Assembly (NCBI GenBank): GCA_020249865.1
Contig: JADCEV010000137.1
Coordinates: 1 to 32,991 of the forward strand
DNA from: Roseomonas sp.
GTDB taxonomy: Bacteria > Pseudomonadota > Alphaproteobacteria > Acetobacterales > Acetobacteraceae
Direction of reading: 5' to 3'
DNA length: 32,991 bases
The notes beneath the pieces were generated by a model, which was not told the origin of the DNA, made no database searches, and was given only the letters and a program-made list of their open reading frames with translations. This document shows, in pieces, positions 1-7,813 of the stretch; position 1 is the first letter of the stretch, and each line of letters opens with the position of its first letter. A program made the position numbers and the translations under genes.

Positions 1-801
1 ATAGGGGTTCGTCCAGATCACAATCTCTTCCGCCAGCCGCGAAAGATGTACGCTGCACATGGCACAGCAGAACAGGAATTCGGCGGCGAAATCGCGCGAC
101 GCCACCGCATCCAGGCTGTTCCGCATGGGCCGATCAAAGCCAAGCGCCTTCGCGGTCATGTGCCGGTCAATGGCAAAGCCCGTGCCTGCCAAGGCCGCCG
201 CCCCGAGCGGGCTTTCATTCAAGCGCGCCCGGCAATCCGCCAGGCGCGACAAGTCACGCGACAGCATTTCAACATAGGCCAGCATGTGATGGCCGAAGGT
301 GACAGGCTGCGCTGGCTGCAAATGGGTAAAGCCCGGCATCACGCTGCCGGCATGTTCTTCCGCGCGCGTGACCAAAGCGCGCATCACATCCTTGATCTGG
401 CCGGAAAGCCCATCAATCGCATCACGCACCCAAAGCCGCACATCAAGCGCCACCTGGTCATTGCGCGACCGGCCAGTGTGCAGGCGCTTGCCGGCCTCCC
501 CAATAATCTCCGTCAGCCGCGCTTCGATATTCATGTGAATATCTTCAAGCGCGTCATCAAAGGGGAAATCGCCCGCTCCGATGCGCGCCGCGATTTTTGC
601 GAGACCGTCCCGGATCGCGGCCTCGTCTTCCGCGCTGATGATCCCTACATGCTTCAGCATGGCGGCATGGGCTAGGCTGCCTTGGATATCCTGGCGCCAC
701 ATCTTGCGATCAAACCCGATCGAGGCATTGATGGCGGCCATGATGGCCGAGGGGCCTTCGGCGAAACGTCCGCCCCATTGCTGGTTTGCGCTGCTGCTCA
801 T
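1..801 (-). CDS. argH: Argininosuccinate lyase, N-terminal 267 residues (cut by window edge)
   Basis: Cytosolic enzyme that splits argininosuccinate into arginine and fumarate, the last step of arginine synthesis. Reading leftward from the ATG at 799-801, the frame stays open to base 1. It begins [20 protein letters not shown], a typical ArgH opening, and contains the [13 protein letters not shown] block (about residues 107-119) and the [15 protein letters not shown] block (about 157-171), both hallmarks of the fumarase/aspartase superfamily as seen in ArgH. The GSSxMPxKKNP signature loop expected at about residue 280 lies beyond the left edge, so the C-terminal 40% cannot be judged. Only 18 bp separate its start from the divergent TlpA-like gene, and no strong ribosome-binding site is visible. 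Confidence 0.96.
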   Translation of the reverse strand, partial: MSSSANQQWGGRFAEGPSAIMAAINASIGFDRKMWRQDIQGSLAHAAMLKHVGIISAEDEAAIRDGLAKIAARIGAGDFPFDDALEDIHMNIEARLTEIIGEAGKRLHTGRSRNDQVALDVRLWVRDAIDGLSGQIKDVMRALVTRAEEHAGSVMPGFTHLQPAQPVTFGHHMLAYVEMLSRDLSRLADCRARLNESPLGAAALAGTGFAIDRHMTAKALGFDRPMRNSLDAVASRDFAAEFLFCCAMCSVHLSRLAEEIVIWTNPY

Positions 802-819
802 GCGGAGGGAGTATCTTTC

Positions 820-1374
820 GTGCTGGTTCTGAAACGCCGTGCCGTGATGTTCGGCACCCCGGCCTTGATTGGCGCGACCCTACTCGCGCCCGGCGCGTCG
901 CGGCAAGGGTGGGCGGCGAAGGGGCTGGAGAAATTGCGCGAGGCCGCCAACCCGGCGCCGGCGGCGGCAATCAGCTTCACCGATGCCGATGGCAAGGAAA
1001 CGGGGTTGGCGGCCTTTGCCGGGCAGGGGCTGGTGATCAATCTCTGGGCCACCTGGTGCCCCCCTTGTGTGGCCGAGATGCCGGCGCTGGACCGCTTGCA
1101 GGCCATGCTGCGGGCCGAGCGTATTGCGGTGTTGGCGCTTTCTTCGGACCGTGGCGGGCGGGCGCAGGTGGAGCCCTTTTATCAGCGGCTCAATATCCGG
1201 GAGCTTGCCATATGGCTCGACCCGCGCGGCGCGGCGGCGCGGGCCTTTGGGGCGCGGGGCCTGCCGACCACGGTGATCATTGACCGTGCCGGGCGGGAAG
1301 TGGCGCGGCTGGAAGGCGAAGCTGCCTGGGATGCGCCGGAACTGGTGGCGGCGGTGCGGCGCTTGGTGGGTTAG
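820..1374 (+). CDS. tlpA: TlpA-like thioredoxin-fold disulfide reductase
   Basis: Predicted 184-aa exported or membrane-anchored thiol:disulfide oxidoreductase. The N-terminus (KRR followed by a hydrophobic stretch to about residue 25) looks like a signal or anchor, and the RR pair is weakly Tat-like. A thioredoxin fold follows, with the redox motif WATWCPPC (Cys80 and Cys83) and the cis-proline region GLPTTVIID near residues 147-155. I chose the GTG at 820 because GGAGGGAG lies at 804-811 with good spacing; an ATG at 847 is a shorter alternative that would lose the basic n-region. TlpA proteins in alphaproteobacteria reduce apocytochrome or copper-chaperone thiols, and a tlpA-argH divergent pair is familiar in this class. 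The exact substrate is not visible. Confidence 0.88.
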   Translation: MLVLKRRAVMFGTPALIGATLLAPGASRQGWAAKGLEKLREAANPAPAAAISFTDADGKETGLAAFAGQGLVINLWATWCPPCVAEMPALDRLQAMLRAERIAVLALSSDRGGRAQVEPFYQRLNIRELAIWLDPRGAAARAFGARGLPTTVIIDRAGREVARLEGEAAWDAPELVAAVRRLVG

Positions 1375-1389
1375 GCCCGATCCGGCTGA

Positions 1390-1713
1390 TCAGTTGGTCG
1401 GCACGCTCGGCAGCACGGGAACCGCCGGGGCGGCGGGGGCTGTGATCGGCGCCGGGCCATCCAGGATGGAGCGGTTTTGCTGAGATGCGCCGCGGGTCAG
1501 CAGCGCCAGGGTCAGCGCCAGGGCAAAAAACGCCGCGCCCAGAATGGCGGTGGAACGTGTCAGCAGATTGGCCGTGCCGCGCCCGCCCATGAAAGACCCC
1601 ATGCCCTGGGAAGAACCCACGCCTAGCCCGCCGCCTTCGCTCCTTTGGAGCAGGACGACACCAATCAGCGCGAGTGTGACGAAAAGATGCAGGACAAGCA
1701 GGACGGTAATCAT
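1390..1713 (-). CDS. secG: Preprotein translocase subunit SecG
   Basis: Small 107-aa inner-membrane subunit of the SecYEG channel. It has two hydrophobic segments (about residues 2-22 and 57-72) joined by the conserved cytoplasmic loop LLQRSEGGGLGVGSSQGMGS, which is diagnostic for SecG. The tail after residue 82 is rich in Ala and Pro, as in many alphaproteobacterial SecG proteins, and is probably disordered. The ATG is at 1711-1713. It is convergent with the TlpA gene (15 bp apart) and divergent from the ABC binding-protein gene (137 bp apart). The usual alphaproteobacterial partners tpiA or pyrG are not next to it here. Confidence 0.95.
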   Translation of the reverse strand: MITVLLVLHLFVTLALIGVVLLQRSEGGGLGVGSSQGMGSFMGGRGTANLLTRSTAILGAAFFALALTLALLTRGASQQNRSILDGPAPITAPAAPAVPVLPSVPTN

Positions 1714-1850
1714 GGTGGCGGGCTTTTAGCCGAGGCTGCCCCGGCCGGCTAGACTGAATCTGGCCTGTCACAAACAAGTAGGCGCCAGACCCTGGACCAG
1801 CGCCCCTGCCATCGCCATTCTTGGGGGTGAAAAGACAGCAGAGGCTTGTC
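1714..1850. promoter_or_regulatory. Divergent promoter region between secG and the liv cassette
   Basis: This 137-bp gap has to carry the promoters for secG (leftward) and probably for the ABC cassette (rightward). On the minus strand TTGTGA (1773-1768) is followed after 16 nt by TAGCCG, a poor but possible -35/-10 pair for secG. On the plus strand AGAGG at 1840-1844 is a good ribosome-binding site for the ATG at 1851. No clear operator or riboswitch fold was recognised. Confidence 0.3.
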
Positions 1851-3071
1851 ATGGGTAGCATTTTTCTCGGGCGTCGCGCGCTTCTGGCCGGCGGGGCCGG
1901 GCTGGCAGCAGCGGCGGCAGGGCGCGGTGCGGCGGCGCAGGGCGCGCCGATCCGCATTGGGGAGCTGAATTCCTACAGCCGCATGGCGGCCTTCTGCATT
2001 CCCTATCGCAACGCCATCCAGATGGCCGCCGAGCAGATCAATGCCGCCGGTGGTGTCATGGGCGGGCGACGGCTGGAATTCATCTTCCGCGATGATGGCG
2101 CCACACCTGGTGATGCGGTGCGCGTGGCTGAGGAATTGTTGACGCGCGAAAACGTCGCCTTCATCGCCGGCACCTTCCTGTCAAATGTCGGGCTGGCGGT
2201 CGCGGATTTCGCCAATCAGCGCAAGCGGCTTTTCTTCGCGACCGAACCGCTGAGTGACGCGATCACCATGGCGCAGGGCAATCGCTATACCTGGCGGCTG
2301 CGCCCTTCCACCTTCATGCAAACGCGCATGCTGGTGGAAGCCGCGCGCGGCAGGACGCAAAGGCGCTGGGCGATCGTGGCACCGAATTATGAATATGGCC
2401 AATCGGCGGCGGCGAATTTCAAGCGGCTGATCGGTGGTGCGGTTCCCGGTGCGGAAATCATCGCCGAACAATATCCGGCGCTTGGCCGCGTGGATGCGGG
2501 CGCGACAGTGGGCGCGCTTTCCCAGGCGCGGCCGGATGCGATCTTCAATGTGCTGTTCGGTCCGGACCTGACGGCCTTTGTGCGGGAAGGCAATACGCGC
2601 GGCTTGTTTGAACGCCGCCTTGTGCTTTCTCTACTGACCGGGGAGCCGGAATACATGATCCCGCTGGGCGATGAAGCCCCGGAAGGCTGGGTGGTGACGG
2701 GCTATCCCTGGGATCAGGTGGAAGGCGCCGCGCACCGCGCTTTTGTCGAAGCCTATCGCGCGCGCTTTAATGACACGCCGCGCAAGGGCAGCTTGCTTGG
2801 CTATGTGACCGTGCAGGTGCTGGCCAATATGCTGAACCGCGCCAATAGCCTGGATAATGAGGTGTTGGTGGATACGCTGCGCGATCTGCGCACCGAAACC
2901 GTTGTCGGCAATGTCACCATGCGTGGCATTGATCAGCAGGGCACGATGGGCACCTGGGTTGGAGAAACCACGCAGCGAAATGGGCAGGGCACCATGCGCA
3001 ATGCCCGTTATGCTGATGGTGCTGACTACATGTTCCCCGAAGAAGAAGTGCGGGCCGCGCGCCGGGCTTGA
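1851..3071 (+). CDS. Branched-chain-amino-acid-type ABC transporter, periplasmic binding protein
   Basis: A 406-aa type-I periplasmic binding protein (LivJ/LivK, Peripla_BP_6 family) that delivers ligand to the permease encoded next. The N-terminus has RRALLAGGAG plus an Ala-rich stretch ending near AAAQG, a signal peptide with a Tat-like arginine pair. The mature part shows the family's opening (IRIGELNSYS), AAEQINAAGGVMGGR near residues 64-78, and FRDDGATPGDAVRVAEEL just after. I chose the ATG at 1851 because AGAGG sits 6 nt upstream; the frame runs open upstream to a TTG at 1821, which has no such support. The ligand could be a branched-chain amino acid, amide, urea or another small amino compound and cannot be told from sequence alone. 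Its stop overlaps the possible TTG start of the permease. Confidence 0.9.
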   Translation: MGSIFLGRRALLAGGAGLAAAAAGRGAAAQGAPIRIGELNSYSRMAAFCIPYRNAIQMAAEQINAAGGVMGGRRLEFIFRDDGATPGDAVRVAEELLTRENVAFIAGTFLSNVGLAVADFANQRKRLFFATEPLSDAITMAQGNRYTWRLRPSTFMQTRMLVEAARGRTQRRWAIVAPNYEYGQSAAANFKRLIGGAVPGAEIIAEQYPALGRVDAGATVGALSQARPDAIFNVLFGPDLTAFVREGNTRGLFERRLVLSLLTGEPEYMIPLGDEAPEGWVVTGYPWDQVEGAAHRAFVEAYRARFNDTPRKGSLLGYVTVQVLANMLNRANSLDNEVLVDTLRDLRTETVVGNVTMRGIDQQGTMGTWVGETTQRNGQGTMRNARYADGADYMFPEEEVRAARRA

Positions 3072-4942
3072 GCGTGGAATTCGGCTTTCTGCTGGTCCAG
3101 TGCCTGTCGGGCCTGGCCAGCGCATCCTCGCTATTCATCATCGCATCGGGGCTCACGCTTGTCTTTGGCGTGACGCGGATTGTGAATTTCGCGCATGGGT
3201 CGTTCTATATGCTTGGCGCCTATATGGCGGTGACGATCGTGCCCTGGCTATTGCAGATTGAAAGATCGCCAACGCTGTTTTTTGCTGGAGTGCTGATTTC
3301 CGCCCTGGTGGTCGGCGTGCTTGGCGTTGTCATGGAAATCCTGCTGCTGCGCCGGATTTATAAGGTGCCAGAGCTTTTTCAGTTGCTGGCGACTTTCGGT
3401 GTGGTGCTGATGGTGCAGGATGCGGTGCTGAAAATCTGGGGCCCGATGGATATTACGGGCCCGCGCGCGCCGGGGCTGCGGCATGGCGTAATGATCCTGG
3501 ATCAGCGCTTTCCGGCCTATGAGCTTTTCCTGATTGCTGCCGGCCCGGTGGTATTCGGCCTGCTGTGGCTGCTGATGAAGAAGACACGCTTTGGGATATT
3601 GCTCCGCGCCGCAACGCGGGACCGGGAAATGGTGGGCGCGCTTGGTGTCAATCAGGCGATGCTTTTCACCGGCACGCTGTTTCTAGGTGCCTTTCTGGCG
3701 GGGCTTGGTGGCGCCTTGCAAATCCCCCGCGTTTCGGCTTCGGCGCAGATGGATCTTTCCATCATTACCGAGGCCTTTGTGGTGACGGTGATTGGCGGCA
3801 TGGGCTCCATCGGTGGTGCGTTTTTGGCGGCGCTGCTGATCGGGCAATTGCAGGCATTCGGCGTGCTGATTTTCCCAAAGATCACGCTGGTGCTGGTGTT
3901 TCTACTGATGGCGCTGGTGCTGGTGATAAAACCTTGGGGCTTGCTCGGCCGGCCGGAAAGTGCCGCAGGTCATACCGCCTTGCCTGAAGGCATCATGCAA
4001 CCACGCGGCTTTGCAGTTACAGAGAAATTGCTTTTGCTCCTGGCGGTCTTGGTGGCGGCTGCTGTGCCGATTTTTGGCGATACTTACGCAATCAAGGTCG
4101 CGACCGAGGTGCTGATCTTTGCCCTTGCTGCCTTTTCGCTGAATTTCCTGGTGGGCAATGGCGGCATCGTCAGCTTCGGCCATGCCGCCTATTTCGGCCT
4201 TGGTGCCTATGCGAGCGGGCTTTTGGTGACGAAGCTCGGCATGCCGATGGAACCTGCCTTGATCGCGGCACCCTTGGCGGGTGGATTTTTTGCCGCACTG
4301 TTTGGGTTTTTCATCGTGCGCTTGCAGGGCATCTATCTCGCAATGCTGACTTTGGCTTTCGCACAAATTGCCTATGCTGTCTGCTTTCAATGGGTGGAGG
4401 TGACGGGCGGCGACAACGGCATTGTTGGCGTTTGGCCTTCGACTTGGGCAGCATCCCGCAGCACCTATCATTATATTGTGCTGGTCGTAGCTTTGGTCGG
4501 CATTTTCGCGCTGCGCCATGTGATCTACGCGCCCTTTGGTGCAAGCCTGCGCGCCGCGCGCGATTCCGCGCCGCGTGCCGAGGCGATTGGGATTGATGTA
4601 CGCAGCCACCGCTGGCTTGGCTTCACCATCGCTGGCGCAGCGGCGGGGCTGGCGGGCGGGCTTTACGCATTTTCGAAAGGTTCGATTGATCCGACCTTGC
4701 TTGGCATTCCCTTGTCCGTGGATTTTCTGGCGATGATTCTGCTGGGCGGCATGCAAACCGTGATGGGGCCGGTGTTGGGGGCAGCAGCCTTCCACAGCAT
4801 CAAGGATGTCTTCATGCCGCTCACGGATCATTGGCGCTTTCTGCTGGGGGCTTCCATCATTGCGCTGGTGCTGATTTTTCCGCGCGGGCTTGGTGGCGCC
4901 TATGCAGCGCTGCGCGCGCGGCTTTCGGGTGGCGCGCCATGA
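3068..4942 (+). CDS. livHM: Fused LivH-LivM branched-chain amino acid ABC permease
   Basis: One 624-aa polytopic membrane protein carrying both permease halves of a Liv-type importer. Residues 1 to about 290 match LivH (SGLTLVFGVTRIVNFAHGSF near the N-terminus; VVTVIGGMGSIGGAFLAALL near residue 240). After a linker around 300-318, the rest matches LivM (FLVGNGGIVSFGHAAYFGLG near residue 362; RDSAPRAEAIGIDVRSHR near 500; GGMQTVMGPVLGAA near 560). In E. coli these are two separate proteins. The start is either TTG 3068, overlapping the stop of the binding protein, or GTG 3074; neither has a strong ribosome-binding site, so translation is probably coupled. The end overlaps the livG ATG by 4 nt (ATGA). 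No frameshift or internal stop is seen, so the fusion looks genuine. Confidence 0.93.
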   Translation: MSVEFGFLLVQCLSGLASASSLFIIASGLTLVFGVTRIVNFAHGSFYMLGAYMAVTIVPWLLQIERSPTLFFAGVLISALVVGVLGVVMEILLLRRIYKVPELFQLLATFGVVLMVQDAVLKIWGPMDITGPRAPGLRHGVMILDQRFPAYELFLIAAGPVVFGLLWLLMKKTRFGILLRAATRDREMVGALGVNQAMLFTGTLFLGAFLAGLGGALQIPRVSASAQMDLSIITEAFVVTVIGGMGSIGGAFLAALLIGQLQAFGVLIFPKITLVLVFLLMALVLVIKPWGLLGRPESAAGHTALPEGIMQPRGFAVTEKLLLLLAVLVAAAVPIFGDTYAIKVATEVLIFALAAFSLNFLVGNGGIVSFGHAAYFGLGAYASGLLVTKLGMPMEPALIAAPLAGGFFAALFGFFIVRLQGIYLAMLTLAFAQIAYAVCFQWVEVTGGDNGIVGVWPSTWAASRSTYHYIVLVVALVGIFALRHVIYAPFGASLRAARDSAPRAEAIGIDVRSHRWLGFTIAGAAAGLAGGLYAFSKGSIDPTLLGIPLSVDFLAMILLGGMQTVMGPVLGAAAFHSIKDVFMPLTDHWRFLLGASIIALVLIFPRGLGGAYAALRARLSGGAP

Positions 4943-5721
4943 CGCTGCTGGTTGTCGAGAATCTCAACAAGAATTTCGGCGGCGTGGTGGCGGCGCGGAA
5001 TGTGAGTTTTGCCCTGGCAGCAGGGGAAATTCTCGCCATGATCGGCCCGAATGGTGCGGGTAAATCCACCAGCTTCAATATGGTGGGCGGGCAATTGCGG
5101 CCCGATAGCGGGCGTGTGGTGCTGGCCGGGCAGGATATTACCGGCCTGCCCCCGCGCGCCATTTGCCGCCTGGGCGTTGGGCGCAGTTTTCAGGTGGCGC
5201 AGATTTTTCTTTCCATGTCAGTGCTGGAAAATCTGCAAATGGCGTTGATTGCCCATGCCGGGCGGACGCGCGATATGCTGGCACGCAGCAGCGCGCTGTA
5301 CCGTCATGAGGCGCTTGCCCTGCTTGCGCAAGTTGGCATGGCGGAAGCCGCAGATCGGCCCATGGGGGCGCTGGCTTATGGTGATGTGAAGCGCGTGGAA
5401 TTGGCCATCGCGCTTTCCGGCACCCCGCGCCTTTTGCTGATGGATGAACCCACCGCCGGCATGGCGCCGGCTGAACGCGCCGCGCTGATGCGCCTGGTGG
5501 CCGGCATTGCGCGGCAGTCGCGCATTGGCGTGCTGTTCACCGAACACGACATGGATGCAGTTTTTGCCCATGCGGATCGCATCCTGGTGCTGGTGCGCGG
5601 CGAAATCATCGCCGCCGGCAGCCCGGAAGAAGTCCGCGCCAATCCGGAAGTGCAGCGCGTTTACCTCGGTACTTCCGGCCTGCGTGCTGCACTACGCGCG
5701 AGAGCAGCGGCGCATGGCTGA
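4939..5721 (+). CDS. livG: Liv-type ABC transporter ATP-binding protein (LivG-like)
   Basis: A 260-aa cytoplasmic ATPase, one of two that power the fused permease. It has Walker A GPNGAGKST (residues 36-44), Walker B LLLMDEPT (165-172), a switch histidine in FTEHDMDAV, and the LivG C-terminal extension. The signature motif reads LAYGD (145-149) rather than LSGGQ or the LSYGQ common in LivG. The Ser-to-Ala form is one I associate with a subfamily of Liv ATPases rather than with a dead enzyme, but I have not verified this. The ATG at 4939 is fixed by its 4-nt overlap with the permease stop. The 3' end overlaps the next ATPase gene by 8 nt. Confidence 0.95.
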   Translation: MTLLVVENLNKNFGGVVAARNVSFALAAGEILAMIGPNGAGKSTSFNMVGGQLRPDSGRVVLAGQDITGLPPRAICRLGVGRSFQVAQIFLSMSVLENLQMALIAHAGRTRDMLARSSALYRHEALALLAQVGMAEAADRPMGALAYGDVKRVELAIALSGTPRLLLMDEPTAGMAPAERAALMRLVAGIARQSRIGVLFTEHDMDAVFAHADRILVLVRGEIIAAGSPEEVRANPEVQRVYLGTSGLRAALRARAAAHG

Positions 5722-6424
5722 GGCGATGCTGGAAGCAGAAGGCTTGCGCGCCGGCTATGGCCCGGCGGAGATTCTGTTTGGCGTGTCTCTAAAGCTAGCG
5801 CGCGGTGAGGTTGCGGCGCTGATGGGCCGCAATGGCGCGGGCAAATCCACCACGCTGAAGGCGATCATGGGGCTGATCCCGCCACGCGCTGGGCGGGTAC
5901 GTTTTGCCGGGCGTGATATCGCGGGGCTCGCCGCCTTTCGCATTGCGCGGCTTGGCCTGGGTTACGTGCCGGAAGATCGGCGCATCTTCACCGATCTGAC
6001 GGTCGCCGAAAATCTGGAAGTTGGCCGCCGCCCGGCGGAAGGCCGTGATGCCTGGACGCCGGAGCGTTTGTTTGAGGTTTTCCCAAACCTGGCTTCCATG
6101 CGCCACCGCCGCGCTGCCGCCATGTCCGGCGGGGAACAGCAAATGCTGGCGATTGCGCGCACGCTCATGGGCAATCCGGAAGCTGTTCTGCTGGATGAAC
6201 CATCGGAAGGCTTGGCGCCCGTCATTCTGGAATTGATGGCTGATGCGGTGTTGCGCATGAAGCGCGAAGGCATTGCCGTGCTGCTATCAGAACAGAATTT
6301 CGATTTCGCGGCGGCGGTCGCGGATCGCGCCTATGTGATTGAACGCGGTGAAATCCGCTATGATGGCAGCATGGCAGCGCTGGAAGCCGACTCAGCGCTG
6401 CGTGCGCAACACCTCACGATCTAG
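5714..6424 (+). CDS. livF: Liv-type ABC transporter ATP-binding protein (LivF-like)
   Basis: A 236-aa second ATPase of the importer. It has Walker A GRNGAGKST (residues 38-46), the family sequence GYVPEDRRIFTDLTVAENL, a canonical signature MSGGEQQMLAIARTL, Walker B VLLDEPSEGLAP and the LSEQN switch region, all typical of LivF. The ATG at 5714 lies inside the end of livG (8-nt overlap), so the four genes form one tightly coupled operon in the usual order: binding protein, H, M, G, F. Its last 11 bases overlap in antisense the end of the leftward aminotransferase gene. Confidence 0.95.
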   Translation: MAEAMLEAEGLRAGYGPAEILFGVSLKLARGEVAALMGRNGAGKSTTLKAIMGLIPPRAGRVRFAGRDIAGLAAFRIARLGLGYVPEDRRIFTDLTVAENLEVGRRPAEGRDAWTPERLFEVFPNLASMRHRRAAAMSGGEQQMLAIARTLMGNPEAVLLDEPSEGLAPVILELMADAVLRMKREGIAVLLSEQNFDFAAAVADRAYVIERGEIRYDGSMAALEADSALRAQHLTI

Positions 6425-7754
6425 GTAGATTGGCAAAAACCTCATCCACCGCAGCGCCGAAGCGTTCCACGATCATCTCCACATCCCGCGCCGTCACGAT
6501 ATAGGGCGGTGAGAGAATCACGTGATCGCCATGCTTGCCATCAATCGTGCCGCCCATGGGATAGCAGGCCAAGCCATGCGCGAAGGCCGCATGTTTGATC
6601 CGTTCATTGACGCCAAGCGCAGGGTCGAAGGTGGCTTTGCTCGCGCGGTCTTGGACGAATTCCACCGCCCAGAACAGGCCGCGGCCACGGATATCACCGA
6701 CATGGCGATGATTGCCCAGCCGCTCCATCAAGCCGCGTTCCAAAAGCGCGCCGGCGGTGCAGACATTGGCAAGCAGGTTTTCCTCCGCAATCACTTCCTG
6801 CACCGCAAGCGCTGCCGCACAGGCCACAGGATGCGCCTGATAGGTATGGCCATGCTTGAACGTACCGGTGCCACGCTTCAAGGTTTCCACCACGCGCCCA
6901 TGCACCAGAATGCCGCCAATCGGCTGATAGCCACCACCAAGCCCCTTCGCGATCACCTGAATATCCGGCGAAACACCTTCCTGTTCCCAGGCATGCAAGG
7001 TGCCGGTGCGGCCCATGCCGGACATCACCTCATCCAGGATCAACAGCGCACCATGCCGATCACACACCGCGCGCATGGCCTGGAAATAGCCAGGCAGCGC
7101 GGTCGCGCAACCAAGCGTCGCCCCCACCACGGTTTCCGCACAAAAGGCAATCACATTGCGCGGGCCAAGGCGTTGGAATTCCGCTTCCAGTTCGGCGGCC
7201 AGGCGCGCGACATAATCGGCATCGCTCTCATCATCGCGCCGATCGCGATAGGCGTAACATGGTGAGACATGGCTGAAGGCATCGGACAGGATCGGCGCAT
7301 AGGGCGTGCGCCGCGCGATATTGCCACTCGCCGCCAGCGCACCCAGCGTATTGCCATGATAGGATTGCCGCCGCGCGATAAAACGCGTGCGCTGTGGCTC
7401 ACCCGCTTCCAGAAAATATTGCCGCGCGATTTTAAGCGCGGCTTCCATCCCCTCACTGCCGGAGGAGACAAAATAGGCATGGGTGAGGCCGCCTGGCTTA
7501 TGGCCAACCAGCACTTCCGCCAGCTTCTCGGCACTGCCAGCGCTGAACAAGGCCGTATGCGCGTAACACAGGCGATCAATCTGCGCCTTCATGGCTGAAA
7601 CCACGTGTGGGTGGCCGTGCCCCAAGCAGGCCACGGCCGCACCGCCCGAGCCATCAATCACATCATGCCCGGTGGAATCGCGCAGCCAAATCCCCTGGCC
7701 GGAAACGGCAATGGGCGGGTCCTGCAACAGGTTGCGATGGACGATATGGGACAT
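6414..7754 (-). CDS. Class III pyridoxal-phosphate aminotransferase
   Basis: A 446-aa PLP enzyme of the class III (omega-amino acid:pyruvate / ornithine / GABA) aminotransferase group. Visible blocks are YFVSSGSEGMEAALKIARQY (PLP phosphate binding), SYHGNTLGALAASGN, LLILDEVMSGMGRTG (the Asp that holds the pyridine nitrogen, near residue 241), and VIAKGLGGGYQPIG with the Schiff-base lysine at about Lys270. The start is the ATG at 7752-7754, giving MSHIVHRNLLQDPP, a normal opening for the family; the frame is open upstream but that stretch is not protein-like. It lies 59 bp downstream of the nucleoside transporter on the same strand and converges with the Liv cassette. The amino donor cannot be assigned; taurine, beta-alanine, polyamine or another omega-amine are all possible. 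Confidence 0.92.
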   Translation of the reverse strand: MSHIVHRNLLQDPPIAVSGQGIWLRDSTGHDVIDGSGGAAVACLGHGHPHVVSAMKAQIDRLCYAHTALFSAGSAEKLAEVLVGHKPGGLTHAYFVSSGSEGMEAALKIARQYFLEAGEPQRTRFIARRQSYHGNTLGALAASGNIARRTPYAPILSDAFSHVSPCYAYRDRRDDESDADYVARLAAELEAEFQRLGPRNVIAFCAETVVGATLGCATALPGYFQAMRAVCDRHGALLILDEVMSGMGRTGTLHAWEQEGVSPDIQVIAKGLGGGYQPIGGILVHGRVVETLKRGTGTFKHGHTYQAHPVACAAALAVQEVIAEENLLANVCTAGALLERGLMERLGNHRHVGDIRGRGLFWAVEFVQDRASKATFDPALGVNERIKHAAFAHGLACYPMGGTIDGKHGDHVILSPPYIVTARDVEMIVERFGAAVDEVFANLPRS

Positions 7755-7813
7755 GGCGCGGGCTCCTTCGCGAATATCCTGCCGCGTTATGCCCCGCAGG
7801 GCTAGAAGGTTTT

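Noticed and set aside
46-675. 209-codon plus-strand frame at the left edge
   Set aside because: The minus strand encodes the argH N-terminus with family motifs throughout, so the plus frame is a shadow.
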